A DNA stretch of 64,000 bases from Chitinophagales bacterium (lineage in GTDB: Bacteria > Bacteroidota > Bacteroidia > Chitinophagales > Saprospiraceae): NCBI GenBank assembly GCA_017303475.1, contig JAFLBO010000002.1:124001-188000 (forward strand), written 5' to 3'. Under the pieces are notes generated by a model. It did not search any database. It saw nothing but the letters and a program-made list of their open reading frames with translations, and was not told where the DNA came from. A program made the position numbers and the translations under genes. Shown here one piece after another: positions 59,870 through 64,000 of the stretch. Numbering within the stretch: the stretch's first letter is position 1; each line of letters begins with the position of its first letter.

Positions 59870-60700
59870 ATGAAAAAAGAAACTAACATCCGGTTATTCG
59901 AAGCAAAACAAATACGCTCAGCATGGAGTGAAGAGGAGCAAAAATGGTATTTCTCCGTCATTGATGTCATTGAGGTGCTCACGGGCACTGATCGCCCCCG
60001 CAAGTATTGGAGCGATCTAAAGAGCAAACTTTTCAAGGAAGGAAGTCAACTGTCCGAAAAAATCGGACAGTTGAAAATGGTGGCCGAAGATGGCAAACTG
60101 CGCGATACCGATGTTGCCGACACAGAGCAACTTCTTCGACTCATACAATCTATTCCGTCTCCCAAAGCTGAACCATTTAAGCAGTGGCTTGCCAAGGTTG
60201 GTTACGAACGTATGCAGGAAATAAGCGACCCTGAACAAAGCCTTGACCGCGCCCGGGAAAACTAGCAAAAACTTGGCCGAAGTGAAAAATGGGTACAGCA
60301 GCGCATGAGCGGACAAGAAACCCGCAACAAACTCACAAAATACTGGAAGGATCACGGAGTGGAAAAGTCAAACGAATTCGCCCTGTTGACAAACATCATT
60401 CACCAGGAATGGACGGGGCTAAGCGTGAAAGAACACAAGGACTTAAAAAATCTGAAATCGCAAAACCTGCGTGACCATATGAGTGAAGCTGAACTGATTT
60501 TTACCGCCTAAGCGGAACTTTCCACCCGTCAAATCGCAGAAAGTGAACAGGCTGAGGGTTTAACCGCTAATGCAAAAGCTGGCAAAAAAGGTGGTACTGT
60601 AGCTCGCAATGCACGCAAGGAACTTGAATCAAAAACCGGAAAAAATGTTATTACTGGGGAAAACTTTCTCCCACCGGGCAAAAAGAAAAAACTAAGTTGA
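59870..60700 (+). pseudogene. DinD/BRO-N family gene with two nonsense codons
   Basis: The frame from 59870 to TGA 60698-60700 encodes 276 codons, about the length of E. coli DinD (274), interrupted only at codons 132 (TAG, 60263-60265) and 214 (TAA, 60509-60511). The N-terminus has the BRO-N core (RLFEAKQIRSAWSEEEQKWYFSVIDV), and the sequence after each stop continues the family pattern (QKLGRSEKWVQQRMSG, TNIIHQEWTGLSVKEHK, AELSTRQIAES). Both stops are single-base changes from likely Trp and Leu codons, with no frameshift. DinD is linked to DNA damage and inhibits RecA in E. coli. Promoter and operator are intact, so decay looks recent. ORFs at 59783-60265 and 60305-60511 are its pieces. Confidence 0.88.
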
Positions 60701-60709
60701 CTCACTCCC

Positions 60710-63154
60710 TCACTCATTCTTCAAACTCTCCACCGGATTCACCAGCGCCGCCCGCACACTCTGTACACTTACCGTCAAAAACGCCACCAAAATGGCTGCC
60801 ACACCTGCCGCTACAAAAATCCACCACTGGAGGTGCACCCGGTAGGCAAAATCAGTGAGCCATTGATTCATCACGTAATAGGCTACCGGTGTGGCAATGA
60901 CAAACGCCACAGCTACCAATTTAAGGAAATCCTTGGCCAATAAACCCGTGATACCGGCTACCGTAGCGCCCAGTACCTTGCGGATACCTATTTCTTTCCG
61001 GCGCTGACGCACGGTGAAATCCACCAAGCCAAACAAACCAAAGCAAGCCAACACAATGGCCACCACGGCAAAATCGCCGATCAGTTGCATGAGCCTGGAC
61101 TCCTGTTCGTAGGTTTCGCGCAGGCTCTCATTGAGGTACGTGTATTCAAATGCCTTTCCCGGGAAAAATTGTCGCCAAACTTTTTCAATCTGGCCGGTTA
61201 CCGCATCTGTATCCTTGGTTTTTAACCGAATGCTGAAGGCCGTGAAGGAACCCGGCGCCACGTTCATAATCACCGGAATCATAGCCGTTTGCAATCCCGC
61301 TGTATTAAAATTATTCACCACACCGATCACTTTGCCCGGAGGAGCGCCGCCGCGGGAAATATTCTGACCAATGGCCGCCTCAGCATTGTCGAAGCCAAGT
61401 GAACGAACCGCCATTTCGTTGATCACCCAGGCGCCCTGATGGTCGGTGCCATAAGATTTATCGAACTCCCTACCGGCAATTACCTTGAGCTTAAAGGTTT
61501 CAGCAAAGTCATAATCCACCGAGATACTGCCCACAAACACATTGTCTTCCAACTTGATCTTGTCGGTAGCCACCGGGAACAGCGGCGCTGTGAAACCCGG
61601 CAAGCTCGACGAAAGGGTAACCTCTGCTACACCCGGATTTTGCATCAACAACTCGTCAAAAGCATTCATGCGCCTGCGCAGGGTGGAGTCACCGGGAGAA
61701 AAAGCAGAGTTGATGTTGGCGCTCGACAAGGGCACCGTGATAATCCCGTCTGAATCAAAACCCAGGGGCATTTGCAGCCAGTATTTAAGCTGCGATTGCA
61801 TGATGAGGGTGCTGCACAACAAGGCAATACTCACGGCAAACTGCGTGGTAATCAGTGATTTGCGCAGCCATTGTCCGGCCCCGCCAATGGTAGCTGTGCT
61901 GTTACGCTGAAATGCTTCCACTGTTTTGAAGCGACTGGCAAATAAGGCCGGATAAATGCCCGCCACCAATCCGGTAAGCAGAAAAATGCCGGTGAACATC
62001 AGGGTCAGGGGCCAATCGCGAATCAAATCATAGTCAATATACTTCGCATTCTGGGCATTGAACAACGGAATGAGCGCATACAAAAGTAGCATGGCCATAA
62101 GGAAAGCCATTCCACTTACCAACATGGTCTCTGTAAGGAATTGACTCACCAGCGAAGCCCTGCTGGCGCCCAGTGATTTGCGTACAGCTACCTCCTTGCT
62201 CCGATCCAGGTAAACCGCTGTAGACAAGTTCACGAAATTGATGCCGGCAATCAACAGAATGAGAAAACCTACTATACCAAACACACGCAGGAAAGTAGGG
62301 TTGGCAGTAGCTACCACTTCATCTGTGGCCGGACTATGCTGGTGGATGCGCGGTACGGGGAACAGACTAAAAAACTGTTTGTCGCGGAACTGAGCATGAC
62401 CGTGTTTCTGAATAAAAGCCGGGAACAAGGCATTGGCAGCCTCCGCAGTGGTATTAGGTTTTAGCAACACATAGGTATGCGTATAAGAAGCCAGCCAGTT
62501 GTTGACCAGCACATTTTGCACCACGGGCCTGGCCGAAACCGGCTCAACATCCGGGATATTGCGGAAGGGCAACATCATATCCAGTTGCAGGTGAGATTGG
62601 CGGGGCAATCGGCGGATAATGCCGGTAACCGTAAACAAGGCATCTTCACCAGCCTTCAGCTGCCGCCCCATGGCATTTTCGGTGCCAAAAATGCGCCGCG
62701 CTGTTTCATCCGTCAAAACTGCCGAAAACGGATCGCGCAAGGCGGTATTCGGATCTCCGTACATGAAATCGAATCCCATAACCTCCTGCACCGTACTGTC
62801 GGCAAACAGGGTGGATTCAACCTCAAACTGCTGGTCGCTTTGCGGCTCGCGCACGCTCAGGCTGCGCGGGAACATGCGCGCAACCTTTTCCACCTGCGGG
62901 AAAAACTCGTACATCGCCGGCCCGATCGGCGCCGGACAACGGTTCAGGTCCAGCGGCTCGCCGGTAAATTCTGCATGATACCCGATCCGGTACAACCGGT
63001 CTTTATGCGGGAAAAAGGTATCAAAGTTTTGTTCGTAATGCAGGTAGCTGATAATCATGAAGCAGCAGGCCATGCCAATACTCATACCTACCAGGTTGAT
63101 GCTGGTGTATTTGGCATTTTTACGAAGATTGCGGAGGGCTAGACGAAGACTCAT
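60710..63154 (-). CDS. ABC transporter permease, MacB/FtsX type (two-module)
   Basis: 814 residues with the same architecture as the permease at 55626-58016: N-terminal helix (YTSINLVGMSIGMACCFMIISYL), two periplasmic core domains, and two FtsX blocks with the loops KEVAVRKSLGASR and KEIGIRKVLGATVAGITGLLAKDF. Helices in the middle include VFGIVGFLILLIAGINFVNLSTA and LTLMFTGIFLLTGLVAGIYPALFAS. The C-terminus NPVESLKNE is nearly the same as the truncated permease at the window start. The stop codon lies in a GAGTGAGG short repeat. No ATPase is encoded beside it. Confidence 0.93.
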   Translation of the reverse strand: MSLRLALRNLRKNAKYTSINLVGMSIGMACCFMIISYLHYEQNFDTFFPHKDRLYRIGYHAEFTGEPLDLNRCPAPIGPAMYEFFPQVEKVARMFPRSLSVREPQSDQQFEVESTLFADSTVQEVMGFDFMYGDPNTALRDPFSAVLTDETARRIFGTENAMGRQLKAGEDALFTVTGIIRRLPRQSHLQLDMMLPFRNIPDVEPVSARPVVQNVLVNNWLASYTHTYVLLKPNTTAEAANALFPAFIQKHGHAQFRDKQFFSLFPVPRIHQHSPATDEVVATANPTFLRVFGIVGFLILLIAGINFVNLSTAVYLDRSKEVAVRKSLGASRASLVSQFLTETMLVSGMAFLMAMLLLYALIPLFNAQNAKYIDYDLIRDWPLTLMFTGIFLLTGLVAGIYPALFASRFKTVEAFQRNSTATIGGAGQWLRKSLITTQFAVSIALLCSTLIMQSQLKYWLQMPLGFDSDGIITVPLSSANINSAFSPGDSTLRRRMNAFDELLMQNPGVAEVTLSSSLPGFTAPLFPVATDKIKLEDNVFVGSISVDYDFAETFKLKVIAGREFDKSYGTDHQGAWVINEMAVRSLGFDNAEAAIGQNISRGGAPPGKVIGVVNNFNTAGLQTAMIPVIMNVAPGSFTAFSIRLKTKDTDAVTGQIEKVWRQFFPGKAFEYTYLNESLRETYEQESRLMQLIGDFAVVAIVLACFGLFGLVDFTVRQRRKEIGIRKVLGATVAGITGLLAKDFLKLVAVAFVIATPVAYYVMNQWLTDFAYRVHLQWWIFVAAGVAAILVAFLTVSVQSVRAALVNPVESLKNE

Positions 63155-63452
63155 ATGTGGAGGTGGTTGGTTTTAGGGGTTTGAAGGGTTTGAGGGTTCG
63201 AGGGGTTTGAAGGGAGGGTCGCTGAGTTTGACTTTTGTTGATAATCTTGTTGAAAAGAGCATCAATTCTTTGTTATTTCAACTACATCAAGCCTGAGGAT
63301 TTAATTTCATCCAAACGGTTTTCAGGATATTATGCTCTTTATTTTTCGATAGACAAAAACTTAAGCAAATGAGCAGAATCATTTTTCTCGTGAAAAAATG
63401 ACCAAAGCAACGTCAGCCCTTCACCCCCCCCAAACCCTTCAAACCCTTCAAA
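63155..63452. repeat. Intergenic region bounded by inverted GGGTTTGA short repeats
   Basis: GGGGTTTGAAGGGTTTGAGGG-type units at 63175-63214 face AAACCCTTC units at 63417-63452 in inverted orientation, about 200 bases apart. The DNA between is A+T-rich and holds no gene. Confidence 0.6.
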
Positions 63453-63476
63453 CAGCGGCGGCTAAACCCGCCGCTA
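63453..63476. repeat. GCGGCGGCTAAACCCGCCG palindrome overlapping a stop codon
   Basis: Identical over 21 bases to 4336-4356. AGCGGCGG pairs with CCGCCGCT around CTAAAC; the right arm overlaps the stop codon (63474-63476) of the serine hydrolase gene. Confidence 0.75.
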
Positions 63477-64000
63477 CATCTTCACCAGCCTCACAGCCCG
63501 GGTGCCTGTTCCATCCAGCTGCAAGCTGAGGAAATAAACGCCTGAAGGCCATGTAGTGCCAGTAGGAATGATAAAGGTTTGATCGCCGGATGCAAAGCTT
63601 CCGAGCGTGCCATTACTGATGGATTTGCCCAAAGCATCGGTTATTTGGTAACCGGCATCCTGTACACCGTTAGGTAAATATAAGGAAACAGACACTTCAT
63701 CCGTGAATGGATTTGGATAAACCTGCGGGTTTAGTTCGGTAAACGCCCATGGAGAAGCCGTAGACACCGATGCTTCGTAATCCAGGTAATTTTTCAGCAA
63801 TGCCTGAATGACAGGCGCCAGCGCCCAGGAGTTCTTTTTAGCATCGTTATTTAGTACGGTAATGCTGATGTCTTTGGCCGGGAAATAATAGGTAATGCCA
63901 CTATATCCGATATCCCCGCCATGGCCGTACCCTGTGAGTCCCCAAAACTTGCGCTCCATAATTCCCAATCCGTAGCGGCCACTATTGGGCATAGTGGTAG
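63474..64000 (-). CDS. Serine hydrolase (class C beta-lactamase-like), C-terminal part with T9SS tail
   Basis: The frame is open to the window edge, so about 175 C-terminal residues are visible. YGLGIMERKFWGLTGYGHGGDIGYSGITYYFP, with its GHGG motif, matches the third conserved block (KTG/HxG) of class C beta-lactamase/DD-peptidase-like hydrolases. Residues after NPQVYPNPFTDEVSVSLYLP form a type A T9SS sorting domain ending in VKM. The N-terminal SxxK and YxN motifs lie outside the window. It is likely an exported esterase or peptidase. The stop codon overlaps a dispersed palindrome. Confidence 0.85.
   Translation of the reverse strand, partial: TTMPNSGRYGLGIMERKFWGLTGYGHGGDIGYSGITYYFPAKDISITVLNNDAKKNSWALAPVIQALLKNYLDYEASVSTASPWAFTELNPQVYPNPFTDEVSVSLYLPNGVQDAGYQITDALGKSISNGTLGSFASGDQTFIIPTGTTWPSGVYFLSLQLDGTGTRAVRLVKM

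Noticed and set aside
60305..60511. Separate small gene starting MSGQETRNK
   Set aside because: It is the middle segment of the dinD-like pseudogene between its two stop codons.

Overview
The window reads as chromosomal DNA of a Bacteroidota bacterium, probably a gliding, T9SS-rich lineage such as the Saprospiria (the rank is inference). Three things point there. Seven or more proteins end in type IX secretion C-terminal sorting domains, including an 1,901-residue SprB-repeat protein with a gliding-type C-terminus. Many promoters carry the Bacteroidota -7 box TAnnTTTG just upstream of starts, without Shine-Dalgarno sites. The arginine pathway uses an acyl-ornithine carbamoyltransferase (ArgF') instead of OTCase. 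I found no rRNA, tRNA, CRISPR array or intact insertion sequence.

Layout: 1-4.1 kb holds the end of an ABC permease, a PDZ-MORN protein and a PepD-type dipeptidase. 4.4-8.1 kb holds a secreted sortilin-like propeller fused to a DUF1080 domain. 8.3-17.0 kb is a full arginine operon (GNAT acyltransferase, argG, argC, argD, argF', argB, argE-like, argH) behind a long leader with a 45-codon Arg-ending ORF. 17.2-27.6 kb (minus strand) holds a small cytochrome-b562-like protein, the SprB-repeat adhesin, an M1 aminopeptidase, a BNR protein and a methyltransferase. 27.7-30.6 kb is a DUF4832-PKD secreted protein. 30.9-33.3 kb pairs a LexA/S24-like repressor divergently with parA and a ribbon-helix-helix partner. 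33.4-35.2 kb has a phosphosugar isomerase and a DUF1761 protein. 35.2-40.1 kb (minus) is a six-gene co-directional block, mostly of unknown function. 40.3-42.2 kb is a U32 protease-family tRNA/rRNA-hydroxylation-type protein. 42.2-48.0 kb holds three tandem T9SS cargo genes, the first with an 8-bp tandem repeat inside its 5' coding end. 48.4-55.4 kb has small housekeeping and envelope genes. 55.6-63.2 kb has two more MacB/FtsX-like permeases flanking a propeller lipoprotein and a DinD-family pseudogene. The window ends inside a serine hydrolase with a T9SS tail.

The most unusual layer is not the genes but the repeats between them. There are several families of long perfect or near-perfect inverted repeats (MITE-like), dispersed palindromes, and 7-8-bp tandem repeats. 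They sit repeatedly on gene 3' ends, and in several cases contain the stop codon of the neighbouring gene. Candidate systems worth testing are a phase-variable metzincin, arginine-leader attenuation, a ParA/RHH partition pair with three ParB-like GLDxL motifs, an autocleavable repressor with repeated operator motifs, and the unknown membrane/coiled-coil gene block.
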